64,000 bases of DNA from CAMDKS01 sp964402975 (lineage in GTDB: Bacteria > Bdellovibrionota_B > Oligoflexia > Oligoflexales > RGVZ01), in contig CAYOEM010000015.1 in NCBI GenBank assembly GCA_964402975.1, forward strand, positions 1 through 64,000, in the 5' to 3' direction. Each line of letters begins with the position of its first letter. The stretch's first letter is position 1. Below, piece by piece: positions 18,230-27,753 of this stretch. The notes under the pieces were generated by a model, which saw only the letters and a list, made by a program, of their open reading frames with translations, was not told where the DNA came from and searched no databases. The translations under genes were made by a program, and so were the position numbers.

Positions 18230-21200
18230 ATGAGTCAAGACAACACCAATCAAGAGAAAAATTCGGTTACGCGCCGCACGCCGGTGACCAGCATCCCTGG
18301 TTATGAGATGACGGATCGGGGGCCTGAGGTCTTTGCACCAGTTGATGGTCCTCTAGAGGCTCCTGTAAAGGATATCGAGAAAGGTCCTCTCTACATGGCT
18401 GCTGAAGAGGTGATGACATCTCTTGAAGAATCCCAGCCGACCGTCAGCGCCGGTGATGAAGCTTTGGCGTCAACTCCAGTCAGCCGACGCGACTTTTTGA
18501 AATTATTCTCAGCTGCAGCAGTCGCTAGCTCAGCTGCCTGTGTTCGACGTCCTTTAGAGAAAGCTGTTCCGTACGTTAACCAGCCGGTTGATCAGGGAAT
18601 CGGCATTCCGACCTATTATGCAACCACGTGCGGTGAGTGTTCGTCGGGCTGTGGTATCACCGTAAAAACATCGTCAGGGTTACCCATTAAGATTGAAGGT
18701 AATCCTGAGCATGCACTGAGCCAGGGTTCCACATGCGCATCCGGACAAGCGGCTTTACAGGCCTTGTTTCATCCGGATCGCCGCACGGCCCCTGGTTTTC
18801 AGGGTGCAACCGGATTTTCTACTTATGCGTGGAATGACATGTATGAGGTCTTGGCTCAGCGCCTGTCTGGCAAGAAGGTTGCAATATTCACGAACGGTTC
18901 AACGGGATCGAGAAATTCGTTCTACGGTGACGTTCTTAAGAAGATGGGCGGATCTGAGAACGATCTCTATACCTACGAGTCAAATTCCCTTTATGAGTCT
19001 ATCAGCGAAGCTCATCAACTTGTGTTTGGCGTAGAGTGTTTGCCGCGTCCCGATATGCGTCTGGCCAAAGTCATCGTGGGGCTTGGAACGGATTTTCTTG
19101 ATGTTGGTACTCATCCCGTATTTTTTGCGAAAAACTTCTCTGGTTTTCACTCCCTTCGCGGAGCAGAGCTAGGAAAGTTTATTCAGTTTGAGAGCATGAT
19201 GACTCAAACTGGCGCCAAAGCTGATGAGCGTCATGTCATTCCTCCGTCAGGTGAGATCGTCGCCGCACTTCTCTTGATGAAGGCCTTGGTTGATAAGAAT
19301 GTCTCTGGCCGCGCGAGAGATCAGGCGTCTCGAGTTTTGGCCGCAAATCTTGAGGTCGTAAACAGTGGTTACGAGCTTTTAGGTGTCAGTAAAGACGTAT
19401 TTGATCACGTCGCTGAGGAGTTGTTAAAAGGGCCAGCCATGGTTTTGGCGGGCAACACGGCATTTGATGAAAATGCAACCATGCTTCAAGTTGCGGCCGC
19501 TTTGATCAATGAGATGGTCGGAGCCTACGGCAAAACGCTCTTCCTTGAACGTGGCTGGATGAGATCCCCTGTTCGCACGGGTGATGTCAGCCGTTTCATG
19601 TCAAGTGCAAGCAAGTATGATGCTGTGTTTTTTATCGATACGAACCCCGTTTTCTCTCTGCCGCCATCTCTCGGTTTTGAAGGCGTGCTGAAGTCCATAC
19701 CGATGATCATTAGTATGCAGTCATCTCCTAATGAAATGGACAGCTATGCGCACGTCATTATGCCGGTCACTCATGCTTTGGAAAGTTGGGGAGACGAGCA
19801 GCCTGTGGCAGGGTTCTGGTCAGCGCGTCAGCCTGTTGTTCGAGCCATTAAAGATGCGCGTCAAGCGGAAGATATTTTCCTTTGGTTGCTCGCCGCTCAG
19901 AAGAAGAGCCTGCCCTATGCGGACTACCGCGGTTATCTCATGGATAAATGGAAGCCGCTCATGACGCTCGTGGATGTCAAAGGCGTTGATTTTGACACGT
20001 TTATCAAAGCATTCCTTCGCAGAGGTTTTGCTGGACGGGTTGAGACTCGGCCCGCGCCATCCGTAAGAGATGTTGCTTCATCATTCAAACTCGCTTCCGT
20101 TGCCACAAGCAAGGGCTTGAAGCTTCTTGCTCCATTGGATCCTAGACTGGGTGATGGGCGCGGTGCTGACAAGCCGATTTTGCAGGAAATCGGTGACGGA
20201 ATGACGACGATCGCATGGGACAGCTGGGTGGCGATGAACCCCAATACAGCTGCAAAAATGGGATTTAAGCGCAATGACCTTCTCCTGGTTGAGACGGCCA
20301 CTGGTAGCGTTAAAGTGGCACTGTATCCTTTGCCAGGTCTCCATGCAGACGCTGTGGTCATCAATCGTGGAAATGGCCACGGGAAGGATTCGGGGATTAT
20401 TCAAGGAGGCGTCGGAGTTGATCCTCTGGTAATGCTTGGAAAGGCCATGGACCCTGTAACAAAGGCTCCGGTTACTTCTGGACAAGAAGTGAAAATTTCT
20501 AAAACTGGCCAGATTTATCGACTTGCGGCTATGCAAAAAAGCCACGACATCGGAAAGCGCATCGGAATCGTAAAAAAATACTCGGTCGAGGATTTGAAAG
20601 ATCTGAAACGCAGTCGAAGTCTCGATGATGTGCCTGACCTTTATCCGAAACTTAAGGCCGATGAGGAAGCGCAATACCGCTGGGGCATGTCAGTGGATCT
20701 GACCAAGTGTTCCGGTTGCGGTGCGTGTATGGCGGCTTGTGCGATCGAAAATAACGTCCCGCAAGTGGGCCGTGATCAGATCCTGCTTGGACGCGAGATG
20801 CACTGGGTTCGACTAGATCGCTACTTCGCTGGTGACATTGATAACCCGCAAGTCACATTCCAGCCAATGATGTGTCAGCAATGTAACCATGCGCCTTGTG
20901 AGGCTGTTTGTCCGGTCATTGCGACAAGCCATGATCCGGAAGGTATCAACTCGATGACCTACAACCGCTGCATCGGTACTCGTTACTGTGCAAATGCATG
21001 CCCATACAAGGTTAGACGCTTTAATTGGTGGACCCACAAGTGGGGTGTTCTGGGTGACAGGCCGCAGGATCGTATGCCGAGGGCCTTGAATCCTGAAGTT
21101 ACAGTGCGGACTCGTGGTGTGATGGAAAAGTGCAACTTCTGTGCGCAGCGTATTCGCCAAGCGAAGTACGTGGCTAAAGAGCAAGGTAGACTCCTACGAG

Positions 21201-21583
21201 ATGGTGATTTGCTGACGGCTTGCGCTCAGGTTTGCCCGAGTGATGCCATCGTGTTCGGCAATCTGAAAGATCGTGGCAGTCGCGTTAGCATTGAGCGCGC
21301 AGATGCGAGATCTTATCTAGCCTTGGGCGGTGACCCGGATAAAAATGAATTTGGTATCAAGACATTGCCGAACGTTAGCTACATGGCTGTCATAGCGCAC
21401 AGGGAGCCGTTGGGTACCGGTGCCGATGGTCACGGTAGTGAGCATGGTGATGGACATGCGCAAGGTCATGAAACCGGACACGAAGCCGAACATGGGGCTG
21501 AGCACGGGGGTAGTGCCCCTGCTGATTCGAGTGCGACCCCTGCCGGTACTCAGCAAGAGACCCCGGCCCCTGCGCATCAATAA
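18230..21583 (+). CDS. actB: Alternative complex III subunit B, molybdopterin-oxidoreductase-like plus FeS domains
   Basis: 1117 residues. A twin-arginine signal (SRRDFLKLFSAAAVASSAAC, 85-104) lies about 85 residues in, as usual for ActB. Residues 120-790 resemble molybdopterin oxidoreductases; in solved ACIII structures this half binds no molybdenum cofactor (family knowledge). From about residue 815 a four-cluster ferredoxin domain follows: CSGCGACMAAC, CQQCNHAPCEAVCP, CIGTRYCANACPY and CNFC..CAQVCPSD. The last 40 residues are a His/Gly/Glu-rich tail (GHGSEHGDGHAQGHETGHE) that could bind metal. It passes electrons from quinol to the cytochrome subunits. Confidence 0.95.
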   Translation: MSQDNTNQEKNSVTRRTPVTSIPGYEMTDRGPEVFAPVDGPLEAPVKDIEKGPLYMAAEEVMTSLEESQPTVSAGDEALASTPVSRRDFLKLFSAAAVASSAACVRRPLEKAVPYVNQPVDQGIGIPTYYATTCGECSSGCGITVKTSSGLPIKIEGNPEHALSQGSTCASGQAALQALFHPDRRTAPGFQGATGFSTYAWNDMYEVLAQRLSGKKVAIFTNGSTGSRNSFYGDVLKKMGGSENDLYTYESNSLYESISEAHQLVFGVECLPRPDMRLAKVIVGLGTDFLDVGTHPVFFAKNFSGFHSLRGAELGKFIQFESMMTQTGAKADERHVIPPSGEIVAALLLMKALVDKNVSGRARDQASRVLAANLEVVNSGYELLGVSKDVFDHVAEELLKGPAMVLAGNTAFDENATMLQVAAALINEMVGAYGKTLFLERGWMRSPVRTGDVSRFMSSASKYDAVFFIDTNPVFSLPPSLGFEGVLKSIPMIISMQSSPNEMDSYAHVIMPVTHALESWGDEQPVAGFWSARQPVVRAIKDARQAEDIFLWLLAAQKKSLPYADYRGYLMDKWKPLMTLVDVKGVDFDTFIKAFLRRGFAGRVETRPAPSVRDVASSFKLASVATSKGLKLLAPLDPRLGDGRGADKPILQEIGDGMTTIAWDSWVAMNPNTAAKMGFKRNDLLLVETATGSVKVALYPLPGLHADAVVINRGNGHGKDSGIIQGGVGVDPLVMLGKAMDPVTKAPVTSGQEVKISKTGQIYRLAAMQKSHDIGKRIGIVKKYSVEDLKDLKRSRSLDDVPDLYPKLKADEEAQYRWGMSVDLTKCSGCGACMAACAIENNVPQVGRDQILLGREMHWVRLDRYFAGDIDNPQVTFQPMMCQQCNHAPCEAVCPVIATSHDPEGINSMTYNRCIGTRYCANACPYKVRRFNWWTHKWGVLGDRPQDRMPRALNPEVTVRTRGVMEKCNFCAQRIRQAKYVAKEQGRLLRDGDLLTACAQVCPSDAIVFGNLKDRGSRVSIERADARSYLALGGDPDKNEFGIKTLPNVSYMAVIAHREPLGTGADGHGSEHGDGHAQGHETGHEAEHGAEHGGSAPADSSATPAGTQQETPAPAHQ

Positions 21584-21651
21584 GATTTGGCGCTGTTTAT
21601 TTGTAGATGTAAATGTCCCTGTATTGAAATGCCTTCGTGGAGTGAGCACAG

Positions 21652-22998
21652 ATGAGTGAAATAAAATGGGAAAAGTCGATCTCAGACGTTAACAGTGAGA
21701 TTCTCGTTAACCTTGAGAAGCCCCACAAGATGTTCTATGTGGCGCTTGGCACGGCGGTAACTTGCCTTCTGATCGCAGTCGGCATGGTGGCTTACCACAC
21801 GTCGGTGGGTCTGGGCGTTTGGACTGGGTTTGCTCCTCCAAACTATTGGCTAGTTGACATCACCAATTTCGTTTTTTGGGTTGGTATTGGCCACGCGGGG
21901 ACATTGATTTCTGCGATCTTGTTCCTATTTCGTGCGCAGTGGCGCAACACAGTCAATCGATCAGCGGAGGCGATGACCATTTTTGCCGTTATCTGTGCCG
22001 CTGTATTCCCTCTGATTCACATGGGCCGCATGTATCTTGGAGCCTATTGGGCTGTGCCTCTTCCTAATACCAACAACCTTTGGGTGAACTTCCGCTCACC
22101 ACTGTTTTGGGACGTCTGCGCAATTTCGACGTACTTCACGACGTCTCTATTATTTTGGTATTTGGGACTCATCCCCGATCTTGGGTCTATTCGTGACCGG
22201 GTGTCTGGTGTCAAGAAAGTGGTCTACGGCCTTTTGTCCTTCGGATGGCGCGGTACTGCAAGACAATGGCATCACTATGAAACAGGCTATGGATTTCTAG
22301 CTGCTCTCGCAACACCATTGGTCTTGTCGGTACACTCGATCGTATCCTGGGACTTTGCGATGTCCATTCAGCCAGGCTGGCACACCACAATCTTCCCGCC
22401 TTACTTCGTGGCCGGCGCCATCTTGTCCGGATGTGCGATGGTTTATACGCTACTTCTACCTATCCGGTGGATGTTTGGACTGGAGAAGTTCATCCGTGAT
22501 GATCACCTTGAGGCTTGTATCAAGCTAACTCTTTTGACCTCAACGATCGTATTCTACGCGTATGGTATTGAGTTTTTCGTGGCTTGGTATTCGGGTAACC
22601 CTTACGAGTGGGCTATCTTCGAAAAACGTGCTGCTGGTCCGTATGCGTTCTACTTCTGGACCATGGTGTTCTGTAACTGTATTTTCCCGCTGGTTTGGTG
22701 GTCCAAGTCGATGCGTTATAACAAGACCGTGTCTTACGTGGTCTGCGTTTTGATTAACGTTGGCATGTGGTTTGAGCGCTACAACATTATTCTTTCGTCA
22801 TTGATTGAAGACTTTTTGCCAGGGTCTTGGGGTCATACAGAGCCAGGCTTGTGGGAGATTGGGTTGACGATTGGAAGCTTTGGTCTTTTCAACACATTCT
22901 TCCTGCTGTTCTGTAAGTACTTTCCGATCGTTTCGCTGTCGGAGATCAAACTTATTATGCCGAAGCCTTTAAGCGACCACGGTAAGGGGGGACACTAA
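21652..22998 (+). CDS. actC: Alternative complex III subunit C, NrfD-like quinol-binding membrane protein
   Basis: 448 residues with about ten hydrophobic helices (for example FYVALGTAVTCLLIAVGMVAY, LVWWSKSMR). This is the NrfD/PsrC-like fold expected to hold the quinol site of ACIII. SD GGAG precedes the ATG. It lies between actB and actD with very short gaps, as in other act operons. Confidence 0.94.
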   Translation: MSEIKWEKSISDVNSEILVNLEKPHKMFYVALGTAVTCLLIAVGMVAYHTSVGLGVWTGFAPPNYWLVDITNFVFWVGIGHAGTLISAILFLFRAQWRNTVNRSAEAMTIFAVICAAVFPLIHMGRMYLGAYWAVPLPNTNNLWVNFRSPLFWDVCAISTYFTTSLLFWYLGLIPDLGSIRDRVSGVKKVVYGLLSFGWRGTARQWHHYETGYGFLAALATPLVLSVHSIVSWDFAMSIQPGWHTTIFPPYFVAGAILSGCAMVYTLLLPIRWMFGLEKFIRDDHLEACIKLTLLTSTIVFYAYGIEFFVAWYSGNPYEWAIFEKRAAGPYAFYFWTMVFCNCIFPLVWWSKSMRYNKTVSYVVCVLINVGMWFERYNIILSSLIEDFLPGSWGHTEPGLWEIGLTIGSFGLFNTFFLLFCKYFPIVSLSEIKLIMPKPLSDHGKGGH

Positions 22999-23000
22999 GT

Positions 23001-23513
23001 ATGAGCCAGAGATCAGGTATCCTCGCGCTTTTTAAGCATCTTGATACAGTTTGTCACGCAGTTGAAAAAGTGAAGGGGCGCCAAGACTTCAAGGACCATG
23101 AGGTTTATAGCCCGACCTCCTATCATGAGATCGAACACGCATGCGGTTACGCGCCAAGTCCCGTGCGCTGGTTTACGTTTGTTGGTGCTATGACGGGAAC
23201 ATTCACAGGTTTTGCGCTACCACTTCTTTGCGATTGGGACTGGCCGGTCGTCGTTGGTGGAAAAACGGCAGGTATTTACTCGTTGCCTTCCTATGTGGTC
23301 TTGGGATTTGAATTCACTATTTTGTTTGGTGCTATTGCCACAGTTCTTGGGGTTTTGGTGATGTGTCGTTTGCCGAATCCTAAGGTGACGATTCTTGATA
23401 AGCGACTGACCGATGATATGTTTGGAATTTGGGTGCCGAATGCCTTGCTCGACGGTCCTCAGGCCAAGTTTCTGAAAGAAGCTGGTGCTGTCGAAGTTAA
23501 AGCAACGCAGTAA
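23001..23513 (+). CDS. actD: Alternative complex III subunit D (DUF3341)
   Basis: 170 residues, two transmembrane segments (VRWFTFVGAMTGTFTGFALPLL; VLGFEFTILFGAIATVLGVLVMC) flanked by soluble ends containing the family's P-x-x-Y-H-E-I segment (SPTSYHEIEHAC) and C-terminal RLTDDMFGIWV. Starts 2 bp after actC. Structural subunit of ACIII. Confidence 0.92.
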   Translation: MSQRSGILALFKHLDTVCHAVEKVKGRQDFKDHEVYSPTSYHEIEHACGYAPSPVRWFTFVGAMTGTFTGFALPLLCDWDWPVVVGGKTAGIYSLPSYVVLGFEFTILFGAIATVLGVLVMCRLPNPKVTILDKRLTDDMFGIWVPNALLDGPQAKFLKEAGAVEVKATQ

Positions 23514-23546
23514 TCAACCAAGAGACACCGGGAGTATTGAATTATT

Positions 23547-24128
23547 ATGAAAACGTCTACAAAAACAGGAATGGTGTTCGCTACGCTGGCCGTGATGAGC
23601 ATGAGTTCCTGCACTAAGTCCTCCGGCGATCCAGTTGCTCACAATGGTATAACTGGAAAGATTGCCAAGATGCTGGGGGGAGACCCCACTCAGCCAAAAG
23701 TACAATATGTACCCGATATGGCTGATGCGCCGACGATGAAGCCCCAGGAGAACTACCTAGAGCCACCTGAGGGTTCAGTGTCGACTACAGCCATTCTTTA
23801 TCCTGCCACGGCAGAGGAATCAGAAAAAAATCATAAGAACCCTCTACCCAATGAGCCTCAGGTGGTCGCTCTTGGAGAGAAGACGTTCAATACGTTTTGT
23901 ATTCCTTGCCATGGTGCAGAGGCAAAAGGAGATGGCTCGATTACGGATCTCTATCCTCGTCCACCCGACCTGACAGCCGATATCTATAAAAAGCGTGAGG
24001 ACGGTTTCTTCTTTCACCGCATCACGTTTGGCGCCAACATCATGCCTGGCTACGGCCACGCTATCATGCCGCATGAGAGATGGGCCACCGTCCATTACTT
24101 GAGGAAACTGCAAGGGGTTACGAAATGA
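23547..24128 (+). CDS. actE: Alternative complex III subunit E, monohaem cytochrome c lipoprotein
   Basis: 193 residues. Lipobox MSSC (Cys22) indicates a periplasm-facing lipoprotein. One CIPCH haem motif and a downstream GANIMPGYGH axial-Met region show a single class-I cytochrome c domain (about 100-190). It hands electrons from ActA to a soluble cytochrome or oxidase. Its stop overlaps the actF start (ATGA). Confidence 0.94.
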   Translation: MKTSTKTGMVFATLAVMSMSSCTKSSGDPVAHNGITGKIAKMLGGDPTQPKVQYVPDMADAPTMKPQENYLEPPEGSVSTTAILYPATAEESEKNHKNPLPNEPQVVALGEKTFNTFCIPCHGAEAKGDGSITDLYPRPPDLTADIYKKREDGFFFHRITFGANIMPGYGHAIMPHERWATVHYLRKLQGVTK

Positions 24129-25387
24129 GTCACAATCCGCAACACGAACTTTTTGAGCAGCGACAGAGTTTTTTTCTCCCAGCTAGTTCTCAGCTGCGAG
24201 GCGCCGTGGCAGCGTTTATCCTGATTGGGATAACTACTCTTGGTATTGGACTGTCGAAGGCTGATTTGCAAACGAGGGTTTGGGGAGCGCTACTCTTCAA
24301 CACATTTTTCTTCTTTGCACTCTCCCTGGGTGGCTCAGCATTCGCTGCGATGCAGGATGTCATCGGAGCAAAGTGGGGCCGTCCGATCATGCGAATTCAT
24401 GAGGCGTTTTCAAGCTTTGTACCCGTAGCTGCCTTGATTTTTCTGGCCGTATTAGGATGCATCAAGTTTAACGTCGCAAGCGCTGATAAAGTGTATTCTT
24501 GGATAGCTAACCCTGACGTCATTCATCACTTCTGGGGCAAGCGAAGTTGGCTTGTCGAGAATTTTTGGCTGATCCGTGACATCTGCGCTCTAGCTATTTT
24601 AGTTGGACTTGTTTACTGGCAAATTGGAATGAAAACTGACAGAGATCGCACTTTCGTGGCGGGAAATAAAGACGAAGCCGCAGCCAAAGGGGTCAAAGTT
24701 CGAGACACGCTTCGCTATTGGAGCGCGCCCCTACTGGTTGTCTACGCACTTTGTTTCACGCTATTAGCATTCGATCTTATGATGTCACTGGCTCCAACAT
24801 GGTTCTCAACCCTATGGGGCGGCTGGTTGTTTGCAGTTATGATGCAAACGCTGATGGCGACGCTCATATTGACGATGTGGGCTTTGAAGGGCACGACCAT
24901 TGGTCAGTACATTAAACAGTCTCAGTTTCATGATATCGGAAAGCTCATGCACGGCTTCTCCATCTTCTTTGCGTATCTCACTTACGCTCACGTTTTGACT
25001 TACTGGTACGGCAACATGCCAGAAGAGACTGAGTATTTCATTCACAGGCTCCACGCTCCTTGGATTTATATTGTCATGATTGCGCCGATCCTCAGTTTCT
25101 TGGTGCCCTTATATGGATTAATTCCAAAGGCGAGTAAGTGGACGAAGATGATTGTAGGACCAATCGCAGTTGGGATTCTAGTTGCGCAGTGGTTTACGTA
25201 TTTGCTTGTGGTTATGCCAGAGGTTGTCAAATCGGAGCCGTTTGGACTGCCATTCATCGAGATCGGTATCTTTTTTGGTATCTTTGGCCTCTTCCTGGGA
25301 AGCTTTGCGTCGTTCGGTAGACGAAATCCTATGGTCGCAGTAGCTGATCCATTGCTGCATACATCCTTGTCAGAGGCTCATCACTGA
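24125..25387 (+). CDS. actF: Alternative complex III subunit F, polytopic membrane protein
   Basis: 420 residues from the ATG at 24125 that overlaps the actE stop; a longer frame reading from 24080 would run deep into actE. About ten transmembrane helices, related to ActC. Segments such as HRLHAPWIYIVMIAPILSFLVPL and LPFIEIGIFFGIFGLFLGSF match ActF. Last gene of the operon. No terminal oxidase genes follow in this window, unlike some act operons, so the oxidase must be encoded elsewhere. Confidence 0.93.
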   Translation: MSHNPQHELFEQRQSFFLPASSQLRGAVAAFILIGITTLGIGLSKADLQTRVWGALLFNTFFFFALSLGGSAFAAMQDVIGAKWGRPIMRIHEAFSSFVPVAALIFLAVLGCIKFNVASADKVYSWIANPDVIHHFWGKRSWLVENFWLIRDICALAILVGLVYWQIGMKTDRDRTFVAGNKDEAAAKGVKVRDTLRYWSAPLLVVYALCFTLLAFDLMMSLAPTWFSTLWGGWLFAVMMQTLMATLILTMWALKGTTIGQYIKQSQFHDIGKLMHGFSIFFAYLTYAHVLTYWYGNMPEETEYFIHRLHAPWIYIVMIAPILSFLVPLYGLIPKASKWTKMIVGPIAVGILVAQWFTYLLVVMPEVVKSEPFGLPFIEIGIFFGIFGLFLGSFASFGRRNPMVAVADPLLHTSLSEAHH

Positions 25388-25424
25388 GCTTCTGAATGCG
25401 GTGTGGTGTTGATCCGCTAACCGA

Positions 25425-25721
25425 TTAAGGGACCGTGCACCCAGAGCCAAACGGCCGTAAGTGTGACACTGTTAAAAAGCCAGCGAATAACCACTTGCTG
25501 AAGCTTTTGCATAATGACCCCTTCGTTGGCACAACGACTTTGTTGTGCCGATAACGCTTCGGGGTTTCGGCAGGATTATCCAAAACTTTTATCAAAATTT
25601 GGTAAAAGCCAAAAAAAATAAAAAAATCCAATAAAATTAGATATATAAACCACCATTGCGAGGCGGAAAACTCGCTTAAACCAGGATAATATGGGACAAT
25701 AAGCCTTAAGTGTTCCGGCAA
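25425..25721 (-). CDS. Doubtful small membrane protein in the act downstream gap
   Basis: 98 codons from TTG without a clear SD. One strong hydrophobic segment (WWFIYLILLDFFIFFGFYQI) and a weaker one near the C-terminus are encoded in an AT-rich stretch, which can produce such segments by chance. It is the only sizeable frame in the 393-bp gap between actF and the next gene. I do not recognise it; it may be spurious. Confidence 0.22.
   Translation of the reverse strand: MPEHLRLIVPYYPGLSEFSASQWWFIYLILLDFFIFFGFYQILIKVLDNPAETPKRYRHNKVVVPTKGSLCKSFSKWLFAGFLTVSHLRPFGSGCTVP
25528..25549. promoter_or_regulatory. Perfect 8-bp inverted repeat in the actF-25781 gap
   Basis: GGCACAAC (25528-25535), a 6-nt spacer and GTTGTGCC (25542-25549). 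It is flanked by CCCC and GGGG that could weakly extend the stem. No T-run follows on the plus strand, so it is not a classic actF terminator; an operator or processed RNA hairpin is possible. The rest of the 25388-25780 gap is AT-rich, with nothing else recognisable. Confidence 0.45.
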
Positions 25722-25780
25722 TTAGCTGAATTTTAAGGATTTATCTTTAAAATTTTTTCGTCTGAAACATAGGAGGCCCC

Positions 25781-26017
25781 ATGCGTGGTGCAATGGAAAG
25801 TGTAACGAGGCTTGCCCTGCAAGAGATGATCGTGGCTCACGCTAATCAATCCCGGTTTGGTTATGTTTTGAGTGAGGATGGGATGCGTGACCTAATCGAT
25901 ACGCTCTATGAGTTTTTTGAGACGAGTCGAAATTTGAAATCAGCAGGTGATCGGATGCTTCAGAATTCATCTCCCGTTGTGGGTTATAAAACGAGACCAG
26001 ATAGGCCAGGGCGCTAA
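25781..26017 (+). CDS. Small hypothetical protein, 78 residues
   Basis: ATG with a strong AGGAGG SD about 7 nt upstream makes this a credible gene. It is mostly helical and soluble (LALQEMIVAHANQ, MRDLIDTLYEFFETSRNLKSAGDRML) with a basic C-terminus. No family recognised. It begins 49 bp before the next small gene in the same direction, and the pair sits upstream of hflX. Confidence 0.6.
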   Translation: MRGAMESVTRLALQEMIVAHANQSRFGYVLSEDGMRDLIDTLYEFFETSRNLKSAGDRMLQNSSPVVGYKTRPDRPGR

Positions 26018-26066
26018 AGGACGTTAGCAGATTAATGCGATCATCCGAAAATAAGAAGTTGACTCG

Positions 26067-26366
26067 ATGAAGAGCGAAAAAGTCCCTCTTGAGGTTTTCG
26101 TTCGGCAGGTGTTCGCGACGCGTGTGGTACAACAAATTGTCGATCGTTGGCCTATCAAGGCTGAGATTGGACTTAATCTAGTGATTAGACACCTGGAAGA
26201 GTTGGGTATTTTCACGGTTGAGCCCATGGTCCAGGGGCCCATCATTAGTAAGCAAATTGTATTTTTCCTTGAGAATTCTCCGTCTATAATAGAGGCCATA
26301 GCCAAGACGCGTAAGGCAGCGGCTGACGCTGCCAAGTCCAGTAAAAGCCGGGCAGGTCGGGAGTAG
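26067..26366 (+). CDS. Small hypothetical protein, 99 residues
   Basis: 99 residues, soluble, with an Ala/Lys/Ser-rich C-terminal tail (AIAKTRKAAADAAKSSKSRAG). The body (VFATRVVQQIVDRWPIKAEIG, LVIRHLEELGIFTVEPM) reads like a compact alpha/beta fold. SD is weak. It follows the preceding 78-residue gene and precedes hflX by about 50-140 bp depending on the hflX start. No function can be assigned. Confidence 0.55.
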   Translation: MKSEKVPLEVFVRQVFATRVVQQIVDRWPIKAEIGLNLVIRHLEELGIFTVEPMVQGPIISKQIVFFLENSPSIIEAIAKTRKAAADAAKSSKSRAGRE

Positions 26367-26502
26367 TTTGTACTTTGAATAACGTCGCCAAGCTTTTTTT
26401 TAAGAGGTTTCAGCCATAAAAAACCGATTACGACTTCTAAAAAAAGATCGATCAAGACCCGTTAACACGGAGCCGGTCCCAGCGGTAAGGTCAGCGATCA
26501 TT

Positions 26503-27753
26503 GTGGGTGTGCTGTTACCTGGTGAAGACTCAAAAATATTAAATGATGACTTGATTGAACTCGAAGCCCTTCTAACAACACTTGGTATTGTGACGGTGGG
26601 CCAGATCGTACAAAAGCGCCCGAAGCTGACGCCAAGCTGTCTGATCGGAACCGGAAAAGTTGAGGACATTCGTAACCTTGCTCGAGAGAGGGGGGCCCAA
26701 TACGTCGTGGTTGATCGTGCTCTGTCGCCTCCTCAGGTACGAAACCTCGAGGAATTGACGAAATGTAAAGTTATGGACCGTAGCGGGGTTATTTTGGATA
26801 TTTTCTCCCAAAATGCCAAAACCAATGCGGCAAAGACGCAGGTCGAAATCGCAAGGCTCGAGATGATGCTACCGAGAATGGTCGGGCAGTGGACCCACTT
26901 GCACCGTCAAGGCGGCGGTGGCGCCGTTGGACGTAGTGACGGCGAGAAACAAATTGAGGTGGATCGTCGGCGTGCTAGGGACAGGATTGCCAGGCTAAAA
27001 GAGCAGTTGCATCAGATTAGCCGAGAGCGGGAGACTCAGCGAAAGGCAAGGCGCAATGAGATTAAGGTCGCAATCGTCGGATACACAAATAGTGGTAAGA
27101 CGACGATTATGAATGCCATGACAAATGGTGATTTTATTGCGAAGGATGCATTGTTTGCGACGCTGGACTCAAATATAAGAACGCTTGATCCCAATTCCCG
27201 CCCTAAGATTCTTCTGAGCGACACGGTGGGATTCATTCGTAATCTTCCCCACACTCTTGTTGAATCGTTCAAGTCAACTTTGGACGAAGTTTTAGAGGCC
27301 GATTTGCTACTGATCGTCGTGGATATTTCCCACGATAACTATAAATCCCAGCTCGAGACCACACGAAATGTCCTGAAAGAAATCGGAGCAGGGCATATTC
27401 CAGTTGTGCATGTGTTTAATAAAATTGACCGTGTTGAAGATCCATTTCTTGGTCGCATCCTGAAGCAAGCATATCCAGGTAGTTTGGCTGTTTCTGCTTA
27501 TAGTCCCGCCGATGTGACGCGACTTCGTGAGCACATCTATCAGTTCTTCGTATCGAACTTTGTGCGGTGTAAGTTAGCGATCCCATCGGCAGATCAGGAT
27601 GCGGTGTCTCTTGTCTATAGAAATTGCATGATTTTAGGCGTCGACTACGAGAGGCAGGATTTAGCTGTCTTTGATGTTCATGTGACGAAAGAGTTCTACC
27701 CAAAACTGGCAGCCTACCGTTTGCAAGAAGACCAAGAGCTACTTAAAAGCTAA
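26503..27753 (+). CDS. hflX: Ribosome-associated GTPase HflX
   Basis: 416 residues from GTG 26503. It has an N-terminal HflX domain (CLIGTGKVEDI, VVVDRALSPPQVRNLE), the Gly-rich linker after MLPRMVGQWTHLHRQ, and a GTPase domain with G1 GYTNSGKTT, G3 DTVGFIRNLPH and G4 NKID. The protein splits or rescues stalled ribosomes (family role). The start is odd. The frame is open back to 26404 and encodes RSAIIVGV directly before the GTG, which would complete the first beta strand of the HflX fold, yet no ATG/GTG/TTG lies upstream. An AAGAGG sits 8 nt before an ATA codon at 26416. See findings. It overlaps the convergent lipase gene by 11 bp. Confidence 0.93.
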   Translation: MGVLLPGEDSKILNDDLIELEALLTTLGIVTVGQIVQKRPKLTPSCLIGTGKVEDIRNLARERGAQYVVVDRALSPPQVRNLEELTKCKVMDRSGVILDIFSQNAKTNAAKTQVEIARLEMMLPRMVGQWTHLHRQGGGGAVGRSDGEKQIEVDRRRARDRIARLKEQLHQISRERETQRKARRNEIKVAIVGYTNSGKTTIMNAMTNGDFIAKDALFATLDSNIRTLDPNSRPKILLSDTVGFIRNLPHTLVESFKSTLDEVLEADLLLIVVDISHDNYKSQLETTRNVLKEIGAGHIPVVHVFNKIDRVEDPFLGRILKQAYPGSLAVSAYSPADVTRLREHIYQFFVSNFVRCKLAIPSADQDAVSLVYRNCMILGVDYERQDLAVFDVHVTKEFYPKLAAYRLQEDQELLKS

